From: Sthenelais limicola
Taxonomy: Eukaryota > Annelida > Polychaeta > Phyllodocida > Sigalionidae
Reading direction: 5' to 3'
DNA length: 64,000 nt
NCBI GenBank assembly: GCA_942159475.1
Contig: OW804096.1
Location: forward strand, 14,247,871-14,311,870
The notes beneath the pieces were generated by a model. That model had not been told where the DNA came from and searched no databases. It saw nothing but the letters and a program-made list of their open reading frames with translations. The translations under genes and the position numbers were made by a program. Below, in pieces: positions 1 to 14,200 of this stretch. Each line of letters starts with the position of its first letter. The first letter of the stretch is position 1.

Positions 1-3000
1 GTATTTCAGTATTTACTATGGATGAAATGGGATGAAGTTAGAACCCCCATGGAAGTGAGTATTTGTTTGTATTTCAGCATTTACTATGGATCAAATGGGA
101 TGAAGTTACAACCCCCATGGTAGTGAGTATTTGTTTGTATTTCAGTATTTACTATGGATGAAATGGGATGAAGTTACAACCCCCATGGTAGTGAGTATTT
201 GTTTGTATTTCAGTATTTACTATGGATGAAATGGGATGAAGTTACAACCCCCATGGTAGTGAGTATTTGTTTGTATTTCAGTATTTACTATGGATGAAAT
301 GGGATGAAGTTACAACCCCCATGGTAGTGAGTATTTGTTTGTATTTCAGTATTTACTATGGATGAAATGGGATGAAGTTACAACCTCTGTGGGAGTGAGT
401 ATTTGTTTGTATTTCAGAAATTGATATGGATGAAATGGGATGAAGTTACAACCCACATGGAAGTGAGTATTTGTTTGTATTTCAGTATTTACTATGGATG
501 AAATGGGATGACGTTACAACCCCCATGAGAGTGAGTATTTGTTTGTATTTCAGTATTTACTATGGATGAAATGGGATGAAGTTACAACCCCCATGGAAGT
601 GAGTATTTATTTGTATTTCAGAATTTACTATGGATGAAATGGGATGAAGTTACAACCCCCATGGTAGTGAGTATTTATTTGTATTTCAGTATTTACTATG
701 GATAAAATGGGATGAAGTTACAACCCCCATGGAAGTGAGTATTTATTTGTATTTCAGTATTTACTATGGATGAAATGGGATGAAGTTACAACCCCCATGG
801 AAGTGAGTATTTTGTTTGTATTTCAGTATTTACTATGGATGAAATGGGATGAATTTACAACCCCCATGAGAGTGAGTATTTGTTTGTATTTCAATATTTA
901 CTATGGATGAAATGGGATGAAGTTACAATCCCCATGGTAGTGAGTATTTGTTTGTATTTCAGAATTTACTATGGATGAAATGGGATGAAGTTACAACCCC
1001 CATGGAAGTGAGTATTTGTTTGTATTACAGTATTTACTATGGATGAAATGGGATGAAGTTACGACCCCTATGGAAGTGAGTATTTGTTTGTATTTCAGAC
1101 ATTGATATGGATGAAATGGGATGAAGTTACAACCCCTATGAAAGTGAGTATTTTTTTTTATTTCAGAATTTACTATGGTTGAAATGGGATGAAGTTACAA
1201 CCCCCATGCGAGTGAGTATTTGTTCTTCATTCAGAATTTACTATGGATGAAATGGGATGAAGTTACAACCCCCATGGTAGTGAGTATTTGTTTGTATTCC
1301 AGACATTGATATGGATGAAATAGGATGAAGTTACAACCCCCATGGTAGTGAGTATGTGTTTGTATTTAAGAATTTGATATGGATGAAATGGGATGAAGTT
1401 ACAACCCCCATGGTAGTGAGTATTTGTTTGTATTCCAGACATTGATATGGATGAAATGGGATGAAGTTACAACCTCTATGGGAGTGAGTATTTGTTTGTA
1501 TTTCAGAAATTGATATGGATGAAATGGGATGAAGTTACAACCTCTATGGGAGTGAGTATTTGTTTGTATTTCAGTATTTACTATGGATGAAATGGGATGA
1601 AGTTACAACCCCCATGCGAGTGAGTATTTTTTTTTATTTCAGAATTTACTATGGTTGAAAAGGGATGAAGTTACAACCCCCATGGTAGTGAGTATTTGTT
1701 TGTTTTTCAGTATTTACTATGGATCAAATGGGATGAAGTTACAACCCCCATGAGAGTGAGTATTTGTTTGTATTTCAGTATTTACTATGGATGAAATGGG
1801 ATGAAGTTACAACCCCCATGAGAGTGAGTATTTGTTTGTATTACAGTATTTACTATGGATCAAATGGGATGAAGTTACAACCCCCATGGAAGTGAGTATT
1901 TGTTTGTATTTCAGTATTTACTATGGATCAAATGGGATGAAGTTACAACCCCCATGGTAGTGAGTATTTGTTTGTATTTCAATATTTACTATGGATGAAA
2001 TGGGATGAGGTTACAACCCCCATGGGAGTGAGTATTGGTTTGTATTCCAGACATTGATATGGATGAAATGGGATGAAGTTACAACCCCCATGGTAGTGAG
2101 TATTTGTTTGTATTCCAGACATTGATATGGATGAAATGGGATGAAGTTACAACCTCTATGGGAGTGAGTATTTGTTTGTGTTTCAGAAATTGATCTGGAT
2201 GAAATGGGATGAAGTTACAACCCTCATGAGAGTGAGTATTTGTTTGTATTTCAGTATTTACTATGGATCAAATGGGATGAAGTTACAACCCCCATGGAAG
2301 TGAGTTTTTGTTTGTATTACAGTATTTACTATGGATCAAATGGGATGAAGTTACAACCCCTATGGAAGTGAGTATTTGTTTGTATTACAGTATTTACTAT
2401 GGATCAAATGGGATGAAGTTACAACCCCCATGGAAGTGAGTATTTGTTTGTATTTCAGTATTTACTATGGAAATGGGATGAAGTTACGACCACCATGAGA
2501 GTGAGTATTTTTTCTATTTCAGAATTTACTATGGATGAAATGGGATGAATTTACGACCCCCATGAGAGTGAGTATTTGTTTGTATTTCAGACATTGATAT
2601 GGATGAAATGGGATGAAGTTACAACCCCTATGAAAGTGAGTATTTTTTTTTATTTCAGAATTTACTATGGTTGAAATGGGATGAGGTTACAACCCCCATG
2701 CGAGTGAGTATTTGTTCTTCATTCAGAATTTACTATGGATGAAATGGGATGAAGTTACAACCCCCATGGGAGTGAGTATTTGTTTGTATTTCAGTGTTTA
2801 CTATGGATGAAATGGGATGAAGTTACTACCCCCATGAGAGTGAGTATTTGTTTGTATTTCAGAAATTACTATGGACCAAATGGGATGAAGTTACAACCCC
2901 CATGGGAGTGAGTATTTATTCCTATTTCAGAATTTACTATCGATGAAATGGGATGAAGTTACAACTCCCATGAGAGTAAGTATTTGTTTGTATTTCAGAA

Positions 3001-3284
3001 TTTGATATGGATGAAATGGGATGAAGTTACAACCCCCATGGCAGTGAGTATTTGTTTGTATTCCAGACATTGATATGGATGAAATGGGATGAAGTTACAA
3101 CCCCCATGAGAGTGAGTATTTATTCCTTTTTCAGAAATTACTATGGACCAAATGGGATGAAGTTACAACCCCCATGGGAGTGAGTATTTATTCCTATTAC
3201 AGAATTTATTTTCGATGAAATGGGATGAAGTTACAACCCCCATGAGAGTGAGTATTTGTTTGTATTTCAGAATTTACTATGGAT

Positions 3285-6200
3285 GAAATGGGATGAAGTT
3301 ACAACCCCCATGGTAGTGAGTATTTGTTTGTATTCCAGACATTGATATGCATGAAATGGGATGAAGTTACAACCCCCATGGGGGTGAGTATTTGTTTGTA
3401 TTTCAGTATTTACTATGGATGAAATGGGATGAAGTTACAACCCCCATGGTAGTGAGTATTTATTTGTATTTCAGAATTTACTATGGATGAAATGTGATGA
3501 AGTTACAACCCCCATGGGTGTGAGTATTTGTTTGTATTACAGTATTTATTATGGATGAAATGGGATGAAGTTACAACCCCCATTGAAGTGAGTATTTATT
3601 CCTTTTTCTGAATTCACTATGGATGATATGGGATGAATTTGCAACCACCATGGAAGTGTCTATTTGCTTGTATTTCGGTATTTACTATAGATGAAATGGG
3701 ATGAAGTTACAACCCCCATGGTAGTGAGTATATGTATGTATCTCAGTATTTACTATAGATTAAATGGGATGAAGTTACAACCCCCATGGTAGTGAGTATT
3801 TGTTTGTATTTCAGAAGTTGTTATGGATGAAATGGGATGAAGTTACAACCCCCATGAGAGTGAGTATTAGTTTGTATTTCTGTATTTACTATGGATGAAA
3901 TGGGATGAAGTTACAACCCCCATGGTAGTGAGTATTTGTTTGTATTTCTGTATTTACTATGGATGAAATGGGATGAAGTTACAACCCCCATGAGAGTGAG
4001 TATTTGTTTGTATATCTTTATTTACTATGGATGAAATGGGATGAAGTTACAACCCCCATGGTAGTGAGTATTTGTTTGTATTTCTGTATTTACTATGGAT
4101 GAAATGGGATGAAGTTACAACCCCCATGAGAGTGAATGTTTGTTTCTATTTCAGAAATTGATATGGATGAAATGGGATGAAGTTACAACCCCCATGAGAG
4201 TGAGTACTTGTTTGTATTTCAGTATTTAGTATGGATGAAATGGGATGAAGTTACAACCCCTATGAGAGTGAGTATTTGTTCCTATTTTAGAATTTACTAT
4301 GGATGAAATGGGATGTGAGTGAGTATTTGTTCCTATTTCAGAAATTACTATGGATAAAATGGGAGGAAGTTACAACCCCCATGGGAGTGAGTATTTGTTC
4401 TTCATTCAGAATTTACTATGGATGAAATGGGATGAAGTTACAACCCCCATGGGAGTGAGTATTTGTTTGTATTTCAGAAATTACTATGGATGAAATGGGA
4501 TGAAGTTACAACCCCCATGGTAGTGAGTATATGTTTGTATTTCAGTATTTACTATGGATGAAATGTGAGGAAATTACAACCCCCATGACAATGAGTATGT
4601 GTTTGAATTTCAGTATTTGATATAGATGAAATGGGATGAAGTTACAACCCCCATGGTAGTGAGTATTTGTTCTTCATTCAGAATTGACTATGGATGAAAT
4701 GGGAAGAAGTTACAGCCCCCATGGTAGTGAGTATTTGTTTGTATTTCAGTATTTACTATGGATGAAATGGGATGAAGTTACAACCCCCATGAAAGTGAGT
4801 ATTTGTTTGTATTTCAGTATTTATTATGGATGAAATGGGATGAAGTTACAACCCCCATGAGAGTGAGTATTTGTTTGTATTTCAGTATTTACTATGGATG
4901 AAATGGGATGAAGTTACAACCCCCATGGAAGTGAGTATTTGTTTGTATTTCAGAAGTTGATATGGATGAAATGGGATGAAGTTACAACCCCCATGAGAGT
5001 GAGTATTTGTTTTTATTTCAGAAACTACTATGGATGAAATGGGATGAAGATACAACCCCCATGGTAGTGAGTATTTGTTTTTCATTCAGAATTTACTATG
5101 GATGAAATGGGATGAAGTTACAACCCCCATGGTAGTGAGTATTTGTTTGTATTTCAGAAGTTGATATGGATGAAATGGGATGAAGTTACAACCCCCATGG
5201 TAGTGAGTATATGTTTGTATTTCAGTATTTACTATGGATGAAATGGGATGAATTTACAACCGCCATCGGAGTGACTATTTTGTTTGTATTTCAGAAATTG
5301 GTACAGATGAAATGGGATGAAGTTACAACCCCCATGGCAGTGAGTATCTGTTTGTATTTCAGTATTAACTATGGATGAAATGGGATGAAGTTACAACCCC
5401 CATGAGAGTGAGTAATTGTTTGTATTTCGGAAGTTGATATGGATGAAATGGGATGAAGTTACACCCCCCATGGCATTGAGTATTTGTTTGTATTTCAGAG
5501 TTTTCTATGGATGAAATGGGATGAAGTTACAACCCTCATGTGAGTGAGTATTTGTTCCTTTTTCAGAAATTGATATGGATCTAATGGGATGAAGTTACAA
5601 CCCCCATGTGAGTGAGTATTTGTTTGTATTTCAGTTTTTACTATGGATGAAATGGGATGAAGTTACAACCCCCATGTGAGTGAGTATTTGTTCCTTTTTC
5701 AGAAATTGATATGGATGAAATGGGATGATGTTACAACCCCCATGGCAGTGAGTATCTGTTTGTATTTCAGTATTAACTATGGATGAAATGGGATGAAGTT
5801 ACAACCCCCATGGTAGTGAGTATTTGTTTGTATTCCAGACATTGATATGCATGAAATGGGATGAAGTTACAACCCCCATGGGGGTGAGTATTTGTTTGTA
5901 TTTCAGTATTTACTATGGATGAAATGGGATGAAGTTACAACCCCCATGGTAGTGAGTATTTATTTGTATTTCAGAATTTACTATGGATGAAATGTGATGA
6001 AGTTACAACCCCCATGGGTGTGAGTATTTGTTTGTATTACAGTATTTATTATGGATGAAATGGGATGAAGTTACAACCCCCATTGAAGTGAGTATTTATT
6101 CCTTTTTCTGAATTCACTATGGATGATATGGGATGAATTTGCAACCACCATGGAAGTGTCTATTTGCTTGTATTTCGGTATTTACTATAGATGAAATGGG

Positions 6201-8310
6201 ATGAAGTTACAACCCCCATGGTAGTGAGTATATGTATGTATCTCAGTATTTACTATAGATTAAATGGGATGAAGTTACAACCCCCATGGTAGTGAGTATT
6301 TGTTTGTATTTCAGAAGTTGTTATGGATGAAATGGGATGAAGTTACAACCCCCATGAGAGTGAGTATTAGTTTGTATTTCTGTATTTACTATGGATGAAA
6401 TGGGATGAAGTTACAACCCCCATGGTAGTGAGTATTTGTTTGTATTTCTGTATTTACTATGGATGAAATGGGATGAAGTTACATCCCCCATGAGAGTGAG
6501 TATTTGTTTGTATATCTTTATTTACTATGGATGAAATGGGATGAAGTTACAACCCCCATGGTAGTGAGTATTTGTTTGTATTTCTGTATTTACTATGGAT
6601 GAAATGGGATGAAGTTACAACCCCCATGAGAGTGAATGTTTGTTTCTATTTCAGAAATTGATATGGATGAAATGGGATGAAGTTACAACCCCCATGAGAG
6701 TGAGTACTTGTTTGTATTTCAGTATTTAGTATGGATGAAATGGGATGAAGTTACAACCCCTATGAGAGTGAGTATTTGTTCCTATTTTAGAATTTACTAT
6801 GGATGAAATGGGATGTGAGTGAGTATTTGTTCCTATTTCAGAAATTACTATGGATAAAATGGGAGGAAGTTACAACCCCCATGGGAGTGAGTATTTGTTC
6901 TTCATTCAGAATTTACTATGGATGAAATGGGATGAAGTTACAACCCCCATGGGAGTGAGTATTTGTTTGTATTTCAGAAATTACTATGGATGAAATGGGA
7001 TGAAGTTACAACCCCCATGGTAGTGAGTATATGTTTGTATTTCAGTATTTACTATGGATGAAATGTGAGGAAATTACAACCCCCATGACAATGAGTATGT
7101 GTTTGAATTTCAGTATTTGATATAGATGAAATGGGATGAAGTTACAACCCCCATGGTAGTGAGTATTTGTTCTTCATTCAGAATTGACTATGGATGAAAT
7201 GGGAAGAAGTTACAGCCCCCATGGTAGTGAGTATTTGTTTGTATTTCAGTATTTACTATGGATGAAATGGGATGAAGTTACAACCCCCATGAAAGTGAGT
7301 ATTTGTTTGTATTTCAGTATTTACTATGGATGAAATGGGATGAAGTTACAACCCCCATGAGAGTGAGTATTTGTTTGTATTTCAGTATTTACTATGGATG
7401 AAATGGGATGAAGTTACAACCCCCATGGAAGTGAGTATTTGTTTGTATTTCAGAAGTTGATATGGATGAAATGGGATGAAGTTACAACCCCCATGAGAGT
7501 GAGTATTTGTTTTTATTTCAGAAACTACTATGGATGAAATGGGATGAAGATACAACCCCCATGGTAGTGAGTATTTGTTTTTCATTCAGAATTTACTATG
7601 GATGAAATGGGATGAAGTTACAACCCCCATGGTAGTGAGTATTTGTTTGTATTTCAGAAGTTGATATGGATGAAATGGGATGAAGTTACAACCCCCATGG
7701 TAGTGAGTATATGTTTGTATTTCAGTATTTACTATGGATGAAATGGGATGAATTTACAACCGCCATCGGAGTGACTATTTTGTTTGTATTTCAGAAATTG
7801 GTACAGATGAAATGGGATGAAGTTACAACCCCCATGGCAGTGAGTATCTGTTTGTATTTCAGTATTAACTATGGATGAAATGGGATGAAGTTACAACCCC
7901 CATGAGAGGGAGTAATTGTTTGTATTTCAGAAGTTGATATGGATGAAATGGGATGAAGTTACACCCCCCATGGCATTGAGTATTTGTTTGTATTTCAGAG
8001 TTTTCTATGGATGAAATGGGATGAAGTTACAACCCTCATGTGAGTGAGTATTTGTTCCTTTTTCAGAAATTGATATGGATCTAATGGGATGAAGTTACAA
8101 CCCCCATGTGAGTGAGTATTTGTTTGTATTTCAGTTTTTACTATGGATGAAATGGGATGAAGTTACAACCCCCATGTGAGTGAGTATTTGTTCCTTTTTC
8201 AGAAATTGATATGGATGAAATGGGATGATGTTACAACCCCCATGGCAGTGAGTATCTGTTTGTATTTCAGTATTAACTATGGATGAAATGGGATGAAGTT
8301 ACAACCCCCA
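3285..8310. repeat. 2.5-kb higher-order tandem duplication inside the satellite
   Basis: Sequence from about 3,285 to 5,784 is repeated almost exactly at an offset of exactly 2,500 bp. Rare variants are shared by both copies: the shortened unit near 4,306 and 6,806, the CATTGAAGTG variant near 3,583 and 6,083, and the ATCTTTATTTAC variant near 4,013 and 6,513. I noticed only about four differences (for example 3,984/6,484, 5,409/7,909 and 5,429/7,929), far fewer than between neighbouring 68-bp units. The duplication is therefore recent, or it is an assembly artefact. Confidence 0.9.
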
Positions 8311-8473
8311 TGGAAGTGAGTATTTGTTTTTATTTCAGAAACTACTATGGATGAAATGGGATGAAGTTACAACCCCCATGAGAGTGAGTAATTGTTTGTA
8401 TTTCAGAAGTTGATATGGCCGAAATGGGATGAAGTTACAACCCCCATGAGAGTGAGTAATTGTTTTTATTTCA

Positions 8474-8879
8474 CCCTTGATATGCTCAGTCCATCGAAAT
8501 AACATAGGCTCTGTATATTGTTTAGCTGGTCAGTAACTAAATTGACATTGCACGCGGGCAATACACGGCCGACCTAGTTTTTTATACACTGTGCGCATGC
8601 GTGCTTTCTGATCTTTGCCAGTTCCGGTACTTTTTCGGAGACATGTTTTCGAAGCGAATCAAGCTAAAGAACTAATTATTTAACGATTTATTTCTCAAAA
8701 TCGCTGTAGATCATGTTAATTTAACATAAGTTTAGTGTGCGGGGTAAAATAAACACAGAACAACCCTTGGATTCTCGGCGTCGTGAATATTCACCGAGGA
8801 CGGTCGCGGGGCTACCGCCCCTTGACCGTCATCGGTGAATATTCACTCCCGCCTCAAATCCCGGGTAGTTCTGTGTATG
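8474..8879. mobile_element. 406-bp insert in the satellite, flanked by a candidate 7-bp target duplication
   Basis: The satellite stops at TATTTCA (8,467-8,473) and resumes at TATTTCA (8,880-8,886) with its phase kept, as expected for an insertion with a 7-bp target-site duplication. The insert is GC-richer than the array and has no open frame of note. It carries an NRF-1-like GTGCGCATGCGTGC palindrome near 8,591 and a long imperfect inverted repeat at 8,754-8,875. The two ends are not inverted repeats of each other, so the class is unclear (a SINE-like or non-autonomous element, or a captured fragment). Because the candidate duplication is also part of the repeat unit, it is weak evidence by itself. 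Confidence 0.6.
8754..8875. repeat. Nested inverted repeat (hairpin)
   Basis: Outer arms CACAGAACAACCC (8,754-8,766) and GGGTAGTTCTGTG (8,863-8,875) pair with one mismatch. Inner arms GTGAATATTCACCGA (8,783-8,797) and TCGGTGAATATTCAC (8,832-8,846) pair perfectly. GACGGTC pairs with GACCGTC, and GGGGC with GCCCC, around a 4-base loop. Each inner arm also contains the perfect palindrome GTGAATATTCAC, so each could fold on its own. Confidence 0.9.
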
Positions 8880-11248
8880 TATTTCAGAGTTTTCTATGGA
8901 TGAAATGGGATGAAGTTACAACCCTCATGTGAGTGAGTATTTGTTCCTTTTTCAGAAATTGATATGGATCTAATGGGATGAAGTTACAACCCCCATGGTA
9001 GTGAGTATTTGTTTGTATTTCAGTTTTTACTATGGATGAAATGGGATGAAGTTACAACCCCCATGATAGTGAGTATTTGTTTGTATTTCAGAAACTACTA
9101 TGAATTAAATGGGATGAAGTTACAACCCCCATGAAAGTGAGTATTTGTTTGTATTTCAGTATTTACTATGGATGAAATGGGATGAAGTTACAACCCCCAT
9201 GAAAGTGAGTATTTGTTTTCATTTCAGAAACTACTATGGATTAAATGGGATGAAGTTACAACCCCCATGAAAGTGAGTATTTGTTTTCATTTCAGAAACT
9301 ACTATGGATGAAATGGGATGAAGTTACAACCCCCATGGTAGTGAGTATTTGTTTGTATTTCAGTTTTTACTATGAATGAAATGGGATGAAGTTACAACCC
9401 CCATGACAGTGAGTATTTGTTCCTTTTTCAGAAATTGATATGGATGAAATGGGATGAAGTTACAGCCCCCATGAGAGTGAGTATTTGTTTGTATTTCAGT
9501 ATTTACTATGGATGAAATGGGATGAAGTTACAACCCCCATGAAAGTGAGTATTTGTTTTCATTTCAGAAACTACTATGGATTAAATGGGATGAAGTTACA
9601 ACCCCCATGGAAGTGATTATTTGTTTTTATTTCAGAAACTACTATGGATGAAATGGGATGAAGTTACAACCCCCATGAGAGTGAGTATTTGTTTGTATTT
9701 CAGTATTTACTATGGATGAAATGGGATGAAGTTACAACCCCCATGGAAGTGAGTATTTGTTTATATTTCAGAAGTTGATATGGATAATATGGGATTAAGT
9801 TACAACCCCCATAGGAGTGAGTATTTTTTTGTATTTCAGTATTCACTATGGATGAAATGGGATGAAGTTACAACCCCCATGGCAGTGAGTATTTGTTTGT
9901 ATTTCAGTATTCACTATGGATGAAATGGGATGAAGTTACAACCCCCATGCGAGTGAGCATTTGTTTGTATTTCAGAAGTTGATATGGATGAAATGGGATG
10001 AAGTTACAACCCCCATGGGAGTGAGTATTTGTTTCTATTTCAGTATTTACTATGGATGAAATGGGATGAAGATACAACCCCCATGTGAGTGAGTATTTGT
10101 TCTTCATTCGGAATTTACTATGGATGATATGGGATGAAGTTACAACCCCCATGTGAGTGAGTATTTGTTTCTATTTCAGTATTTACTATGGATGAAATGG
10201 GATGAAGATACAACCCCCATGTGAGTGAGTATTTGTTCTTCATTCGGAATTTACTATGGATGAAATGGGATGAAGTTACAACCCCCATGTGAGTGAGTAT
10301 TTGTTCTTCATTCGGAATTCACTATGGATGAAATGGGATGAAGTTACAATCCCCATGGTAGTGAGTATTTGTTTGTATTCCAGACATTCATATGGATGAA
10401 ATGGGATGAAGATACAACCCCCATGGTAGTAAGTATTTGTTTGTATTTCAGTATTTACTATGGATGAAATGGGATGAAGTTACAACCCCCATTGGAGTTA
10501 GTATTTGTTTGTATTCCAGACATTGATATTGATGGAATGGGATGTAGTTACAACCCTCATTGGTGTGAGTATTTGTTCTTCAACATAATTTACTATGGAT
10601 GAAATGGGATGAATTTACAACTGCCATCGGAGTGAGTATTTTGTTTGTATTTCAGAAATTGGTACAGATGAAATGGGATGAAGTTACAACCCCCATGAGA
10701 GTGAGTATTTATTCATTTTTCAGAAATTGATATGGATGAAATGGGATGAAGTTACAACCCCCATGAGAGTGAGTATTTATTCATTTTTCAGAAATTGATA
10801 TGGATGGAACGGGATGAAGTTACAACCCCCATGAGAGTGAGTATTTGTTTGTATTTCAGAAATTGAAATAGATGAAATGGGATGAAGTTACAACCCCCAT
10901 GGCAGTGAGTATCTGTTTGTATTTCAGTATTTACTATGGATGAAATGGGATGAAGTTACAACCCCCATGGCAGTGAGTATCTGTTTGTATTTCAGTATTT
11001 ACTATGGATGAAATGGGATGAAGTTACAACCCCCATGGAAGTGAGTATTTGTTTTCATTTCAGAAACTACAATGGATGAAATGGGATGAAGTTACAACCC
11101 CCATGAGAGTGAGTACTTGTTTGTATTTCAGAAGTTGATATGGATGAAATGGGATGAAGTTACAACCCCCATGAGAGTGAGTAATTGTTTGTATTTCAGA
11201 GTTTTCTATGGATGAAATGGGATGACGTTACTACCCCCATGTGAGTGA

Positions 11249-14200
11249 GTATTTGTTTTTACTATAGCTCTTAGCGGGATGGTATAGAAGCCATAGGCTA
11301 CAGCATTGGTAAGTCATATCACCCTCTGATAGATTATTGCATATCGTACTGACCTCTGTGAAGTTTTAGGGAGGAAATATAGTTCTATGTTTGTGTCCTT
11401 ATTTTCTGTATTTAAATAATTATTTTCGTGGATTAAAGTCATGTTATACATCATACCTAAGTCCCACATAATTAATAGTGCTATTGCAACAGTGGGTTGT
11501 ACAAAAGGGTATTTTCCTGAGGCATGTAAAATCACCGAACTTTCCTCGCAGTTTACTTGGGCTTCAAGTGAGGTTACCACAGCCTTTGTTTTTCCCGAAT
11601 ATTTTTTTCAAGGAAGGTATAAGCAAATTTATTTAAATTACCGTATTCCACCCGCTCTCTTCGACCGATTTCTGTTGTAATTTTTTTGGTGACGTAACTT
11701 TGATATTTAGTTTGATATCTATTAGTGTGTTGCAGTAAGTGGGTGAAATGTGTGTATTACTTTAATCAGAAGAAAAATCATAGAAATGAGAATATCTAAG
11801 ACATTTACCAATAGGATTTTGTGCATGGATTTACAAAAGGTAAGGTCTCAAACTTATTTATTTATTATGAATGTTTCCATAAAGACAGGATCTGCTTTGA
11901 TCTTCAGTTTGTCTGCCTGTTCAAATATATTTTCCAGCCAGCTTTCAGAATATTAAGTCAAGGTCTTTTGTCGATATACAAAGAATCATGTTTACTTTTC
12001 CAGGACAGTGGCAGCAGTGGGTTTGATTGTGTGAGTGATTATAGAATGGGTTCTTGTGAGCTCATGGACAGGTTTATTCTCCCATGTTCATCCCATAGTG
12101 ATCAACAGAGATGACACTGTGAGATTCAGCGTCTCCGGCGCCAACCTTGTTGTTGATCATATATCCTGTAGCAAAGAGCGACCCAAGTTCAGATATAAAT
12201 GGTCTTATATCTCATTTAATATTGGGTTTAAATGAATAAATAACCCCTTCTGTGAATAAACTGGAAACTGCTCTTCTATATATTAGGCAAACAAGAACAT
12301 GGTAAAAAAGACTCCATACCCAATTACCATATTTGATGTGAAGAGCGCCTGCCCACTAGATAGTTATCTGCTGGAACTTTAAACAAGCTCAATTTACAAC
12401 CACCACATTGTCGACCAGTTTAGACATCTATAAAATTGCTCTTAATACGCGTTTCAAGTCTGGTGGAATAAATGGACTTTTGCCAACCTAACCTACCTCA
12501 TTTATCTACTGGCGTTGGTTGAGTTCAATCTGGTTGCTTAAACTTTACCTGGTCTTGATTTCTTGCTTTCTTTGAAATTTTTAGAGACTTACCGTGGAAG
12601 TTGAATTAAAATTTAGATTTTTATGAGCAACACATCATAAGGGGGAAAGGATACTATATGAGACCAACAGATTTTGGTCTAGTAACACACTTATACAAGT
12701 TTAGAGCAAGTACAAAAAAAACAACGAAGACAAGATAAAACATTGAATCTTTTTAATATATTATCAATCATAATATACAAAACATACTCATCCTTAAGTC
12801 AAGACTTTCGAGGCCAACACTAGGAGGCATCCATGCAAAAAAAAGCCTTGCCCTGACGCTTTACATAATAATCATTCTGGCTATGGTTTATCATAGAAGT
12901 GGGTCGGCTATGTCAATCTTTTTGTTACGTACTGTATGCTACTATCATTAGTGATATACCATATGTTTGAAGGTGGAGTTCGATTACCATTGGACTACAG
13001 GTATTTAAGCAGATTTGGGATACACATAAGAAGCTAGGTTAACGAATTAAGAAGGGCAATTAGAAATGTTTTGAATTGTTTAAATAAAGGGTTGTTCTCT
13101 GAAAGCCACCTATAGTGTAAGCCATACATACATACATACATGCACAAAGGCACCAAGCACAGCAAATGAACGCTATGAAGACCCCCAACTAAAATGCAGC
13201 GGACCTTTTGGGAGTTAAATGGCTTGTATCAAGTAATTCTCCTAGAAGCTAGATGTGAAGAAGCCCATTAAATAAACGAATGATTGGCTCAGCTATCACT
13301 AATGACAATTGAAATATTTGGAAGTTTTTTTTAAAGACAGGAATAACGCTGAAAAGATGACCAACCAATATCATTTAAAGATATTCTGAAGGTTATTGCA
13401 AAAGCCTTGCATGAAGAAACAAACATTGATGTTTTAGAATGAGACATTATTTAAAATATATCAGAGGCAGTCACACAACTTCCTAGAACGAAACCAAAAC
13501 CAATTGATGAAAACTGCTTTTGATTTTTACATCCAGATGGACACTATAGTATAGTCAGTCAATGCATAGCAGGTATTCACGAAAATGCCATGTCCATACT
13601 TTAAATATAATTGGCATTATTTCATACGCGAAATATATCTCTACTTTGGCAGACCACATGTATATCTTAACACGTTACAACTTATATTTTCCTTCGCCAA
13701 ACATTGACACAAAATAGGCACATTATTATACTATCAGAAAATGGCTTTCTATGTATGAGTTTTGGTACAAAAAAGCTTCTTTTAAAGGTCTGTGAATAGG
13801 TAAACATAGAAGAACATGGGACACTCAATCAACACTATTACAAATCTCTGAAGACGAAATTATTGGTGGCTGACTAATTGATTGCTTGTTAACGAACATC
13901 ACAAGTCCACATAACACAATAAATGCTAGGCAGAGGAATAAAAAAAACTGAAGGTATCTTCAATGAAAGAAATAATAAAAAAAGAAAAGGACAATCAACT
14001 GAACTAGTCCCACTTAGAGTGGGCACAGAATAAGACAACAAAATAAATGCATTAGGGACGAGGAAAGGTAACGGTCAATGACAGTCAATTTGACCTGTGT
14101 AAAAAAGTTATTTCAAAGACAAACTGACTAACAATACTAGGATTACAAACAACTAAGGCCGTGAGAACTGGTGCATAGAAAGTGAGTCACGAGAATACAA

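Larger units (their letters stand above)
1..11248. repeat. 68-bp satellite array (about 160 units)
   Basis: A head-to-tail tandem array with a 68-bp period: unit starts can be read at 1, 69, 137 and so on, each beginning near GTATTTCAG and containing a conserved ATGGATGAAATGGGATGAAG core and a CCCCCATG block. Units vary by point changes at a few favoured sites (TATTTACTATGG, AAATTGATATGG or ACATTGATATGG after the CAG), and a few carry small indels, such as the shortened unit near 4306. The array runs off the left edge and ends at about 11,248, where unrelated sequence begins. It is interrupted once, at 8,474-8,879. The 67-88-residue open frames on its minus strand simply follow the repeat and are not taken as genes. 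Confidence 0.97.

Noticed and set aside
4882..5085. Repeated small protein gene on the minus strand (also 7,382-7,585 and 9,904-10,152)
   Set aside because: The identical 67-residue frames result from three 68-bp satellite units lacking a stop in one frame; there is no other sign of coding.
1..11248. CRISPR array
   Set aside because: The 68-bp unit is repeated as a whole with only point variation; there are no unique spacers between constant repeats, and the DNA is clearly animal.
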